From Chroococcidiopsidaceae cyanobacterium CP_BM_RX_35 (GTDB taxonomy: Bacteria; Cyanobacteriota; Cyanobacteriia; Cyanobacteriales; Chroococcidiopsidaceae), in NCBI GenBank assembly GCA_019242465.1, contig JAFAVL010000356.1:1-5663 (forward strand): a stretch of 5,663 nt of DNA. Reading direction: 5' to 3'. Below the pieces are notes generated by a model. It saw only the letters and a program-made list of their open reading frames with translations, did no database searches and was not told the origin of the DNA. The translations under genes were made by a program, and so were the position numbers. Below, piece after piece: positions 1-5,663 of this stretch (its first letter is position 1; each line of letters opens with the position of its first letter).

Positions 1-419
1 CTCAGAAAGAGCTCCCCCTGCTCTCTTCCCCCCAGCCGCTGCCGCTGTTCCCGCCTCAAAGCATCTGACCGTTCTACAATGATGTACTCTATCGCTGCCC
101 AGAAATCTGGATGATGATGATATACATACTCAAGGATGTCAGTTGCCAGCAACCCTTGACCAGCTCCGAGTTCTAACAATGTAAAGGGCATCGGGCGCTC
201 TAGAATCTCCCACATCTGGAGAAATTGTTCTGCCAGCAGTTCGCCAAAGTCAACCCCAAGATGAGGGGAGGTAAAAAAGTCCCCTTGCGGTCCAATATCA
301 ATAGCTTTGGTAGCGTAGTAGCCGTGCTGAGGCTCATACAGCACCAATTCCATATACTCAGCAAAGGTGAGGCGTTGATTAGGACTCTCGGCAATAAAAC
401 GAGAGAGCACCTCACACAA
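1..419 (-). CDS. midA: MidA/NDUFAF7-family SAM-dependent methyltransferase, N-terminal part
   Basis: This is the 5' part (about 139 codons) of a COG1565/DUF185 class I methyltransferase; the C-terminal half lies beyond the left edge. Counting from the TTG at 419-417, residues 18-35 (TFAEYMELVLYEPQHGYY) and 43-59 (IGPQGDFFTSPHLG region) are the typical family entry. LLELGAGQGLLATDIL at about 81-96 is the SAM-binding glycine loop. The mitochondrial homologue NDUFAF7 dimethylates an arginine of complex I subunit NDUFS2, the homologue of NdhH, whose gene lies 31 bp upstream on the same strand; that this protein modifies NdhH is inference. The start is uncertain. The frame is open back to a TAG just after position 480, and family-like residues (DSNPALCEVL) begin before any ATG, GTG or TTG. 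The first canonical start is TTG at 419, with GTG at 410 next, and neither has a clear Shine-Dalgarno sequence. Confidence 0.88.
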   Translation of the reverse strand, partial: MCEVLSRFIAESPNQRLTFAEYMELVLYEPQHGYYATKAIDIGPQGDFFTSPHLGVDFGELLAEQFLQMWEILERPMPFTLLELGAGQGLLATDILEYVYHHHPDFWAAIEYIIVERSDALRREQRQRLGGREQGELFL

Positions 420-450
420 GGCTGGATTAGAATCATCTGCAACAGAGAAA

Positions 451-1635
451 TTAGCGATCGACTGACCCCATGATGATGTCTATACTACCCAGGATAGTAA
501 CAATATCAGCAACTTTCACGCCTCGTAGCAACTGGGGTAGGACTTGGACGTTGTTAAAGTCGGCTGGACGAATTTTCCAGCGCCAGGGAAAGACATTATC
601 ATCTCCGATCAGGTAAATACCCAATTCACCTTTACCGCTTTCAACCCGGACGTAGTGTTCACCTTTAGGAATCTTAAAGGTGGGAGCAACCTTCTTGCCA
701 ATGTACTGGTAGTCGAACCCATGCCACTCAGATTTCGGTCCTGCTGCCAGACGTTTGGCTTCTAGATTCTCATAAGGACCACCAGGAAGTCCCTCGATCG
801 CTTGACGAAGAATCTTGACAGATTCCCGCATCTCGCGGATTCGCACTAAGTATCGAGCGAAGCAATCCCCAGCAGTTTCCCAATGCACTTCCCAGTCGAA
901 GTCGTCGTAGCACTCGTAATGGTCTACCTTTCTCAAATCCCACTTCACCCCAGAGGCACGTAACATAGGACCAGAAAGACCCCAATTGATGGCTTCTTCA
1001 CGGCTGATGGTGCCAACACCTTCAACTCGTCGGCGGAAGATGGGGTTATTAGTAATGAGGCGCTCGTACTCGTCAACTTTGGGTAAGAAATAATCACAAA
1101 AGTCAGAACACTTGTCTACCCAACCATAAGGCAGATCTACTGCCACTCCCCCGATCCGGAAGTAGTTGTTGTTGACCATCCGATAGCCTGTGGCAGCTTC
1201 CCACAAATCATAAATCATCTCACGTTCTCGGAAGATGTAGAAGAAGGGGGTCTGAGCGCCAACATCAGCCATAAATGGTCCTAACCATAGTAGATGATTA
1301 GCAATTCGGTTCAATTCCAGCATGATGACCCGGATATAACTGGCGCGTTTGGGGACTGGAATATCAGCTAGTTTTTCTGGGGCGTTGACGGTGACAGCTT
1401 CATTAAACATCCCCGCTGCGTAGTCCCAACGACTGACATAGGGGACGAACATGATGTTGGTGCGGTTTTCGGCAATTTTCTCCATGCCACGGTGCAAGTA
1501 TCCGATTACCGGTTCGCAATCTACGACATCTTCACCATCTAGGGTGACAATGAGCCGCATGACTCCGTGCATAGAAGGGTGGTGGGGACCCATGTTGAGA
1601 ACCATGGGCTCCGTTCTGGTTTCGATTCTTGCCAT
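451..1635 (-). CDS. ndhH: NAD(P)H-quinone oxidoreductase subunit H (NDH-1, 49-kDa type)
   Basis: Complete 394-residue NdhH, the usual length for cyanobacteria. It is a peripheral-arm subunit of thylakoid NDH-1 and forms the plastoquinone pocket with NdhK beside cluster N2, serving respiration and cyclic electron flow around photosystem I. Visible landmarks are GPHHPSMHG at 16-24, YLHRGMEK at 46-53, WDYA at 70-73, DLPYGW at about 168, [16 protein letters not shown] in the middle and the ending [12 protein letters not shown]. By motif comparison with the bovine 49-kDa subunit, His23 and Tyr72 match the quinone-contacting His59 and Tyr108, and Arg49 matches the dimethylated Arg85. The ATG at 1635-1633 gives the standard N-terminus; only a weak purine stretch (GAAGATC) precedes it. 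midA follows after 31 bp and rsmH diverges upstream. I see no truncation or missing key residue. Confidence 0.98.
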   Translation of the reverse strand: MARIETRTEPMVLNMGPHHPSMHGVMRLIVTLDGEDVVDCEPVIGYLHRGMEKIAENRTNIMFVPYVSRWDYAAGMFNEAVTVNAPEKLADIPVPKRASYIRVIMLELNRIANHLLWLGPFMADVGAQTPFFYIFREREMIYDLWEAATGYRMVNNNYFRIGGVAVDLPYGWVDKCSDFCDYFLPKVDEYERLITNNPIFRRRVEGVGTISREEAINWGLSGPMLRASGVKWDLRKVDHYECYDDFDWEVHWETAGDCFARYLVRIREMRESVKILRQAIEGLPGGPYENLEAKRLAAGPKSEWHGFDYQYIGKKVAPTFKIPKGEHYVRVESGKGELGIYLIGDDNVFPWRWKIRPADFNNVQVLPQLLRGVKVADIVTILGSIDIIMGSVDR

Positions 1636-1666
1636 GACGATCTTCAGTTTTGTAGCGTTGCTTCAT

Positions 1667-1672
1667 ATTGTA
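1667..1672 (-). promoter_or_regulatory. Possible -10 element for ndhH
   Basis: Read on the minus strand this is TACAAT, five of six matches to TATAAT, ending 31 bp before the ndhH ATG. That would give a leader of about 25 nt. The -35 position holds CCGACT (1695-1690), only a weak match, so the promoter call is tentative. Confidence 0.3.
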
Positions 1673-1683
1673 AGCTCACCCCT

Positions 1684-1693
1684 GACTTAAGTC
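1684..1693. repeat. 10-bp perfect palindrome in the ndhH/rsmH divergent region
   Basis: GACTTAAGTC reads the same on both strands and lies near the middle of the 99-bp region between the two divergent genes. It would overlap the -35 zone of the proposed ndhH promoter. It could be a regulator site, but a palindrome this short can occur by chance. Confidence 0.3.
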
Positions 1694-1699
1694 GGAGGC

Positions 1700-1728
1700 T
1701 TTAGCAACAGAATGTGTGATGTCATAAT
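1700..1728 (+). promoter_or_regulatory. Possible sigma-70-type promoter for rsmH, perhaps leaderless
   Basis: CATAAT at 1723-1728 matches TATAAT at five of six positions. TTTAGC at 1700-1705 lies 17 bp upstream and is a weak -35. Transcription would begin near 1735, the A of the rsmH ATG, which would make the mRNA leaderless or nearly so; this fits the lack of a usable Shine-Dalgarno sequence. If translation instead starts at the ATG at 1774, the leader would be about 39 nt. Confidence 0.3.
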
Positions 1729-1734
1729 TTAAGG

Positions 1735-2640
1735 ATGGAAGTTAAAAATACGAATACTTCAATTTCCAATCAAATGGTGGAGCTGGCGTTTGCCCATGTG
1801 CCAGTGTTGAGCCGGGAGTTGATTGAGGGGCTAGCGATTCGTCCTGGCGGACACTATTTAGATGCAACGGTAGGAGGCGGCGGTCATAGCCGCCTCATCT
1901 TAGCAGCAGCACCAGATGTACGGGTAACGGCAATTGACCGGGATGAGCAGGCAATTACGGTTGCTAAAAATCAACTGGCAGTTTATAGCGATCGCGTTCG
2001 GTTTGTGAGAGAGAATTTCGCGGCTTACGAAGCATGTGGGGTTGTATTTGATGGCATAGTTGCTGATTTAGGTGTCAACTCTGCCCAACTGGATACACCT
2101 GAGCGAGGTTTCAGTTTTCGCTCCTCCGCTAACTTGGATATGCGTATGGATAGACGACAGCCGCGGACAGCTGCTGAAGTGATAAATCACTGGAATGAAG
2201 TACAGTTAGCAGACATTTTCTTCAAATATGGGGAGGAAAGACTATCGCGGCGAATCGCAAGACGTATAGTCGAGCAACGTCCATTCCAAACAACGACAGA
2301 ATTAGCCAACGCGATCGCTCACTGTGTCCCCTCTCAATACCGCTATGGTAGAATCCACCCCGCCACTCGTGTCTTTCAAGCGCTACGAATTGTGGTTAAT
2401 GAGGAATTGACCTCCCTAGAAACCTTCCTGATGCGAATGCCGACAACTCTAACCTCTGGTGGCAGGATTGGAATCATTAGTTTTCATAGTCTTGAAGATA
2501 GATTGGTGAAGCACGCGCTCCGCTCCTCACCGATATTACAAGTGCTAACTAAAAAGCCAATTACACCGCAAGCAGACGAATTGGGACAAAACCCTCGCTC
2601 CCGCTCTGCCAAATTAAGAATTGCAGAAAGAAGGGATTAA
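1735..2640 (+). CDS. rsmH: 16S rRNA (cytosine(1402)-N(4))-methyltransferase RsmH
   Basis: Complete 301-residue RsmH (formerly MraW), a cytoplasmic enzyme that N4-methylates C1402 in the decoding centre of 16S rRNA using SAM. The order of motifs is typical of the family: [13 protein letters not shown] at 21-33, the SAM loop [10 protein letters not shown] at 43-52, AIDRD at 66-70, [12 protein letters not shown] at 109-120, LDMRMD at 134-139, [16 protein letters not shown] at 164-179, [18 protein letters not shown] at 208-225, [11 protein letters not shown] at 249-259 and [14 protein letters not shown] at 286-299. I chose the ATG at 1735 because cyanobacterial members often have a short extra N-terminus; an ATG at 1774 (codon 14) also leaves the domain whole. 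AAGG abuts the first ATG too closely for a normal ribosome site. The gene is alone, outside any cell-division cluster, and divergent from ndhH. Confidence 0.97.
   Translation: MEVKNTNTSISNQMVELAFAHVPVLSRELIEGLAIRPGGHYLDATVGGGGHSRLILAAAPDVRVTAIDRDEQAITVAKNQLAVYSDRVRFVRENFAAYEACGVVFDGIVADLGVNSAQLDTPERGFSFRSSANLDMRMDRRQPRTAAEVINHWNEVQLADIFFKYGEERLSRRIARRIVEQRPFQTTTELANAIAHCVPSQYRYGRIHPATRVFQALRIVVNEELTSLETFLMRMPTTLTSGGRIGIISFHSLEDRLVKHALRSSPILQVLTKKPITPQADELGQNPRSRSAKLRIAERRD
1988..1995. repeat. HIP1 octamer GCGATCGC within rsmH
   Basis: Exact copy of the cyanobacterial highly iterated palindrome. It is a lineage marker with no known local role. Confidence 0.9.
2311..2318. repeat. HIP1 octamer GCGATCGC within rsmH, second copy
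   Basis: Second exact copy within the rsmH gene, encoding part of NAIAH. Confidence 0.9.
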
Positions 2641-2664
2641 ACTAGATCAAAAGTTAGAGTTTTA

Positions 2665-2825
2665 TTACTCACCCCTCATTTCCTCCATCAACAAGATAGC
2701 TCCCAAAATCTCTGCTTCCAAGGTAGTCAGTCGCGTGCAGCTTCCAGCGTCAGTAAGCTACTGATTTCTACTACGATTTGTGCTACCGGACTAATATTGT
2801 AGGCTGCCTCTTGAATGGCACATAA
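2665..2825 (-). pseudogene. Possible remnant of a small or truncated gene (frameshifted)
   Basis: The 217-bp gap between rsmH and cheR has no intact gene, but two minus-strand frames look protein-like. One is open from 2825 to 2730 (AIQEAAYNISPVAQIVVEI, then SSLLTLEAA) and ends at TGA 2729-2727. The other runs from 2757 to TAA at 2667-2665 (RLTTLEAEILGAILLMEEM then RGE). A single-base shift near 2736-2740 would join them into about 53 codons with a plausible amphipathic, leucine-rich ending. The upstream end stops at a TAG (2828-2826) inside the palindrome and no ATG is in frame. I do not recognise the family; chance composition is a serious alternative. Confidence 0.22.
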
Positions 2826-2842
2826 CTAACCAATTGGTTAGT
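2825..2842. repeat. 18-bp perfect palindrome 15 bp behind cheR
   Basis: ACTAACCAATTGGTTAGT is identical on both strands. As RNA it could fold as a 7-bp stem with an AATT loop. It lies 15 bp past the cheR stop codon. There is no T-run after it on either strand and the stem is not GC-rich, so it does not fit an intrinsic terminator. It may be an RNA-stabilising hairpin, a protein-binding site or chance. Confidence 0.6.
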
Positions 2843-2857
2843 CGCCTCTTCACTGCT

Positions 2858-3709
2858 TTAAGAGATGAACAACAAGCGATCGCGCGAATTCGCATCTGGG
2901 ACTTTGGTGAAGATGCGCTGCTTTAGGTCTACTGGTGTGAAAGTGTTAGTTTGGTTCAGCAACATCTCCGCTCTGCCCAAAGCCAGAAAGCCGCCATCTT
3001 TCATAGCAAAGTGAAACCGGGCAATGATTCTCGCTTGGGTTTCGGAGTTAAAGTACATCAAAGTGTTGCGGCACATTAAAAGGTCGATACGGGAAATAGG
3101 TGCGTCTTGAATCAAATTGTGGCGGCCAAAGATCACTAAGCGACGCAGATCTTTGTGAAAGACGTATTGTCGTTCGTTTGCCTCGAAGTACTTGTTTAGC
3201 AGTTTGGGGGTAATATCTCTAAGTTCTCTGGATTGATAGGTTGCCTGGCGGGCGTAATGCAGGGCTTCCTCATCCATATCTGTGGCATAAATCTTGACCC
3301 GCTCTCGACACTGCTCCACTCCCAGCACTTCAGCTAGGACCATAGCCAGACTATATGCTTCCTCTCCAGAGGCACATCCAGCACTCCAAATGCGGATCTG
3401 CTCGTTCGGGTTCTTGCGTGACACAATCAGGGGTATAATTTCGGACTGTAGATATTCCCAGACTGTGTGATCCCGAAAGAAGGAGGTGACGTTAATCAAG
3501 AGGGTGTTGAATAGATGCACGAACTCTTTAGGATGTACCTCCAGGTAATCTAGATAACCCGTATAGCTCTCAACTTCGATTTCCTGCATTCGTTTAGACA
3601 GCCGACGCGTCAGCCCAGCACGCTTATAGGCACGTAAGTCAAATCCCCGGCTGTGCTTGATGTATTCTAGAAGAGTTTCAAATCGAGGGTTGAGCTTTGA
3701 AGTACTCAT
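2858..3709 (-). CDS. cheR: CheR-type protein-glutamate O-methyltransferase
   Basis: A 283-residue single-domain CheR, close to the length of classical stand-alone enzymes. CheR proteins transfer a methyl group from SAM to glutamates of chemoreceptors in the cytoplasm. Numbered from the ATG at 3709, the helical CheR N-domain covers about 6-70 (FDLRAYKRAGLTRRLSKRM at 23-41), INVTSFFRD is at 72-80, the SAM loop IWSAGCASGEEAYSLAM at 107-123, YATDMDEEAL at 141-150 and DLLMCRNTLMYF at 209-220. A GTG at 3721 in frame would add four residues; I prefer the ATG because purine-rich GAGTGAG precedes it, but cannot exclude the GTG. The histidine kinase ends 57 bp upstream (45 bp from the GTG) on the same strand, so co-transcription is likely. 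No receptor or CheB is visible, so the substrate is unknown. It may act in a phototaxis-like or other signalling pathway. Confidence 0.93.
   Translation of the reverse strand: MSTSKLNPRFETLLEYIKHSRGFDLRAYKRAGLTRRLSKRMQEIEVESYTGYLDYLEVHPKEFVHLFNTLLINVTSFFRDHTVWEYLQSEIIPLIVSRKNPNEQIRIWSAGCASGEEAYSLAMVLAEVLGVEQCRERVKIYATDMDEEALHYARQATYQSRELRDITPKLLNKYFEANERQYVFHKDLRRLVIFGRHNLIQDAPISRIDLLMCRNTLMYFNSETQARIIARFHFAMKDGGFLALGRAEMLLNQTNTFTPVDLKQRIFTKVPDANSRDRLLFIS
2876..2883. repeat. HIP1 octamer GCGATCGC at the 3' end of cheR
   Basis: Exact copy inside the last codons of cheR (the SRDRLL segment). Confidence 0.9.
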
Positions 3710-3766
3710 CTCACTCTGCACCAGTTATCACTATGCCCGCAACCACATGCTCTTTGAAACTGGCTT

Positions 3767-5663
3767 TTACCTCTTATAATCCTCACTTCCCCTCACTGCC
3801 TCTACTCGACGCGGTAGCTCAACGCGGAAGGTGGAGCCTTGATTTAGCTTACTTTCAACTGTAATTGTTCCCTTCATGATATGAACTAACGATTTAGTAA
3901 TCGCAAGTCCCAAGCCAGTTCCAGGATATTTACGCGTAGTCGTCTGATCAACTTGTCGGAATTCCTCAAAAATGTGATCGATGTTGGCTGGTGCAATACC
4001 AATGCCAGTATCCTTAACGCTAAGTAACAGCCGCGTTGGGGAAAGTTCTCTCACTTTCACTTCTACACTACCAGACTCAGTGAACTTAATAGCGTTGGAG
4101 AGCAGGTTAACCAACACCTGCCGCAAACGAGTGCTATCGTTGACAACTTGTGGATTGTCAACAGCTACGTTAACAATCAAATCTAAGTACTTTTGATCTG
4201 CTAAAGGTCGGAGTTCAGCAATTGTTGTTAATACTAACTGAGTTAGATTAAATTCTTCGATTTGCAGGGACAGGCGACTGGCTTCGATTTTGGAGAAGTC
4301 AAGGATATCATTAATCAGTGCCAGTAGGTTTTTGCCATTGTTAAGAATACGTTCTACCATTTCCATTTGGGTAGAACTCAAGGGTGCAGTGCGTTGACGC
4401 AGTAAAACTTGAGCAAACCCGATGATAGCATTCATCGGTGTCCGGAGTTCGTGGGACATGGTGGCGAGGAACTGGGACTTCAATCGGGCAGCTTCTAATA
4501 GCTGCAAGTTCTGCTGCTCGATCTGTTGCCGATTTAATTCCAAGTCATGGTTTTGGCGTGCTAGGATTTCATTCTGGATCGCTAAGCGTTCCTCTCGTTC
4601 TTCTAGAGTGTTGATCAGTCGGGCATTGTTGATTGCGATCGCGGCTTGTTCGCCTACCGCCATCAGTAGATTTCGGTCTTCCACATCAAATGCCCTCTTG
4701 TTTTCCCAATTTCCAATTGCGAGCACTCCCAACCGCCCTGCTTGTGCTGACTCGATTGCTACGGCATAAATCGAGGCTGGCAGATCTGAAGAATTTTGGA
4801 TTTTGGATTCTGACTTCTTGAACAATTGAGATTTGCCAGTTAAAAACACATGCGCTAACAATCCGGCTTTAGTATTAAGGGGATCTTGGTACAGCAATTT
4901 CTCTGTGCCAGTTCCGGCTGTAGCGGTTAAATCTAGTTGATTTGTTTGGGGGTTATGAAGTTCGATCAAACAGAACTGAGCTTCTCCTATAGCATCGCAA
5001 ACTGCCCCTACCATTACTTGCAGCAGATTGGGTAGGTTAGTCAATCGCTGGTTTAGGAGATTGGAGAGCCGCTGTAGCGCTCGCAGTTGTTGCTGCTGTT
5101 CACCCAAAATAATGATGGCTTGACGCAGATTCTCGCCGATGTCTGTTGCCTCTTGGTAGAGTCGCGCGTTGTCAACTGCTAGTCCTGCTCGACGACCCAG
5201 TTCTTCTAAGAGAGCCAAGTCAGTCTGAGTGTAGGAGCGACCAGATTCTGCTGACATAAAGCTGATTGCACCCAATGTTCGCCCCCGCGCTTTCATTGGC
5301 ACGCAGATTAAGGATTTAAGGTCGAGTTGCCGCAAAAGCTCCCGATATTCAGCGTCATGAGTAGCCTCTGCTAAGCTTGAGTCGGAAATTTGGGGATACA
5401 CTTCTGACTGACCGTTGCGGGCGACTTGAGCGACGCCGAATGACCCGCTAGGGTTGACCGGATAGCGGCGCTGCAGCTCAATTGCCCATCGTGCCTTGGC
5501 TGGGTCAGCATGAGCTACAGCTACCAAGGTTAAAGATTGATCTGCTTCAATAGTATGGATAGTACACCAATCTGCCAACTGAGGTACTGTTAAGTGAGCT
5601 AGGTTCTCCAGGGTATTTTGGTAGTCTAGGGAGGTTGCTAATATAGCACTAGCCTCAGCTAAG
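3767..5663 (-). CDS. GAF-GAF sensor histidine kinase, N-terminus cut by window edge
   Basis: The frame stays open to the right edge, so the start is outside; 631 residues are visible. The TTG at 5578 is internal, since good GAF-type sequence (LATSLDYQNTLENLAHLTVP) precedes it. In visible numbering, a GAF domain spans about 8-165, a linking helix rich in Gln follows at 180-195, a second GAF spans about 195-345, and a charged coiled coil runs 350-400. The HisKA H-box FLATMSHELRTPMNAIIGF has its phospho-acceptor His404 (codon 4453-4451). The ATPase domain shows the N-box (LRQVLVNLLSNAIKFT, 513-528), G1 DTGIGI (551-556), the F-box FEEFRQVD and G2 GTGLGLAI (581-588), so the kinase core looks active. 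No transmembrane segment or receiver domain is seen in this part. GAF domains may bind a bilin, nucleotide or other ligand; neither has an obvious bilin-cysteine signature, so the signal is unknown. The likely operon partner is cheR downstream. Confidence 0.95.
   Translation of the reverse strand, partial: LAEASAILATSLDYQNTLENLAHLTVPQLADWCTIHTIEADQSLTLVAVAHADPAKARWAIELQRRYPVNPSGSFGVAQVARNGQSEVYPQISDSSLAEATHDAEYRELLRQLDLKSLICVPMKARGRTLGAISFMSAESGRSYTQTDLALLEELGRRAGLAVDNARLYQEATDIGENLRQAIIILGEQQQQLRALQRLSNLLNQRLTNLPNLLQVMVGAVCDAIGEAQFCLIELHNPQTNQLDLTATAGTGTEKLLYQDPLNTKAGLLAHVFLTGKSQLFKKSESKIQNSSDLPASIYAVAIESAQAGRLGVLAIGNWENKRAFDVEDRNLLMAVGEQAAIAINNARLINTLEEREERLAIQNEILARQNHDLELNRQQIEQQNLQLLEAARLKSQFLATMSHELRTPMNAIIGFAQVLLRQRTAPLSSTQMEMVERILNNGKNLLALINDILDFSKIEASRLSLQIEEFNLTQLVLTTIAELRPLADQKYLDLIVNVAVDNPQVVNDSTRLRQVLVNLLSNAIKFTESGSVEVKVRELSPTRLLLSVKDTGIGIAPANIDHIFEEFRQVDQTTTRKYPGTGLGLAITKSLVHIMKGTITVESKLNQGSTFRVELPRRVEAVRGSEDYKR
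4635..4642. repeat. HIP1 octamer GCGATCGC within the kinase gene
   Basis: Exact copy in the second GAF domain, encoding part of AAIAI. Confidence 0.9.
4793..4813. repeat. Heptamer tandem repeat inside the kinase gene
   Basis: Three adjacent 7-bp units read ATTTTGG, ATTTTGG, ATTCTGA. The 21 bp keep the reading frame and encode part of the polar stretch SESKIQNSS in the second GAF domain (visible residues about 284-292). Short tandem heptamers of this look are widespread in filamentous cyanobacterial genomes, usually between genes. Confidence 0.55.

Noticed and set aside
109..121. GATGATGATGAT run near the left edge
   Set aside because: It encodes part of YHHHPD in midA, is very short and is normal coding sequence.
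200..442. Minus-strand frame beginning near an ATG at 436, overlapping midA
   Set aside because: It is one frame off from the midA frame, which carries the family motifs. Only its ATG is of interest for the midA start problem.
225..473. Open plus-strand frame of 82 codons opposite midA and the end of ndhH
   Set aside because: It lies antisense to a clear methyltransferase gene, has no ribosome site and no recognisable motifs.
2641..2670. Possible intrinsic terminator behind rsmH (AAAAGTTAGAGTTTT)
   Set aside because: The arms pair over only four A-T pairs; this cannot form a stable stem.
3721..3763. Inverted repeat CCAGTT / AACTGG bracketing the kinase-cheR gap
   Set aside because: Six-base arms with a loop of more than 30 nt that do not extend; expected by chance.
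4422..4769. Plus-strand open frame of 115 codons opposite the kinase
   Set aside because: It is antisense to the H-box, coiled coil and GAF region. Its composition (Ser, Arg and Cys rich) is typical of a shadow frame.

Overview
The window looks like chromosomal DNA from a cyanobacterium. It carries an NdhH subunit of the cyanobacterial/plastid type, a GAF-GAF histidine kinase of a kind very common in cyanobacteria, and four copies of the octamer GCGATCGC (HIP1), which is over-represented in many cyanobacterial genomes. Species cannot be assigned from the sequence alone.

Layout, left to right: (1) 1-419, minus strand: the N-terminal part of a MidA/NDUFAF7-family SAM-dependent methyltransferase, cut by the left edge. 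(2) 451-1635, minus: ndhH, complete, 31 bp upstream of midA and probably co-transcribed with it. (3) 1636-1734: a 99-bp divergent promoter region. (4) 1735-2640, plus: rsmH, complete. (5) 2641-2857: a non-coding stretch holding a possible decayed reading frame and an 18-bp perfect palindrome. (6) 2858-3709, minus: a stand-alone CheR-type methyltransferase. (7) 3767-5663, minus: a GAF-GAF-HisKA-HATPase histidine kinase, open through the right edge, so its N-terminus is missing. The kinase is upstream of cheR on the same strand and the two probably form an operon.

Working relationships: NdhH is the homologue of the mitochondrial complex I 49-kDa subunit (NDUFS2). The mitochondrial MidA homologue, NDUFAF7, dimethylates one arginine of NDUFS2. 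The equivalent arginine is present here (Arg49 of NdhH) and a midA gene follows ndhH directly, so enzyme and probable substrate may be encoded together. The kinase-cheR pair suggests a signalling unit with a methyltransferase output or adaptation arm; no CheB, receptor or response regulator is visible. RsmH is an independent housekeeping rRNA methyltransferase. Three unrelated class I SAM methyltransferases (protein arginine, rRNA cytosine, protein glutamate) therefore sit within 5.7 kb.

No RNA genes, insertion sequences, CRISPR arrays or convincing intrinsic terminators were seen. I found no clearly new system. The points most worth following are the ndhH-midA pairing, the start problem of midA, the in-frame heptamer repeat in the kinase and the palindrome plus gene remnant behind cheR.
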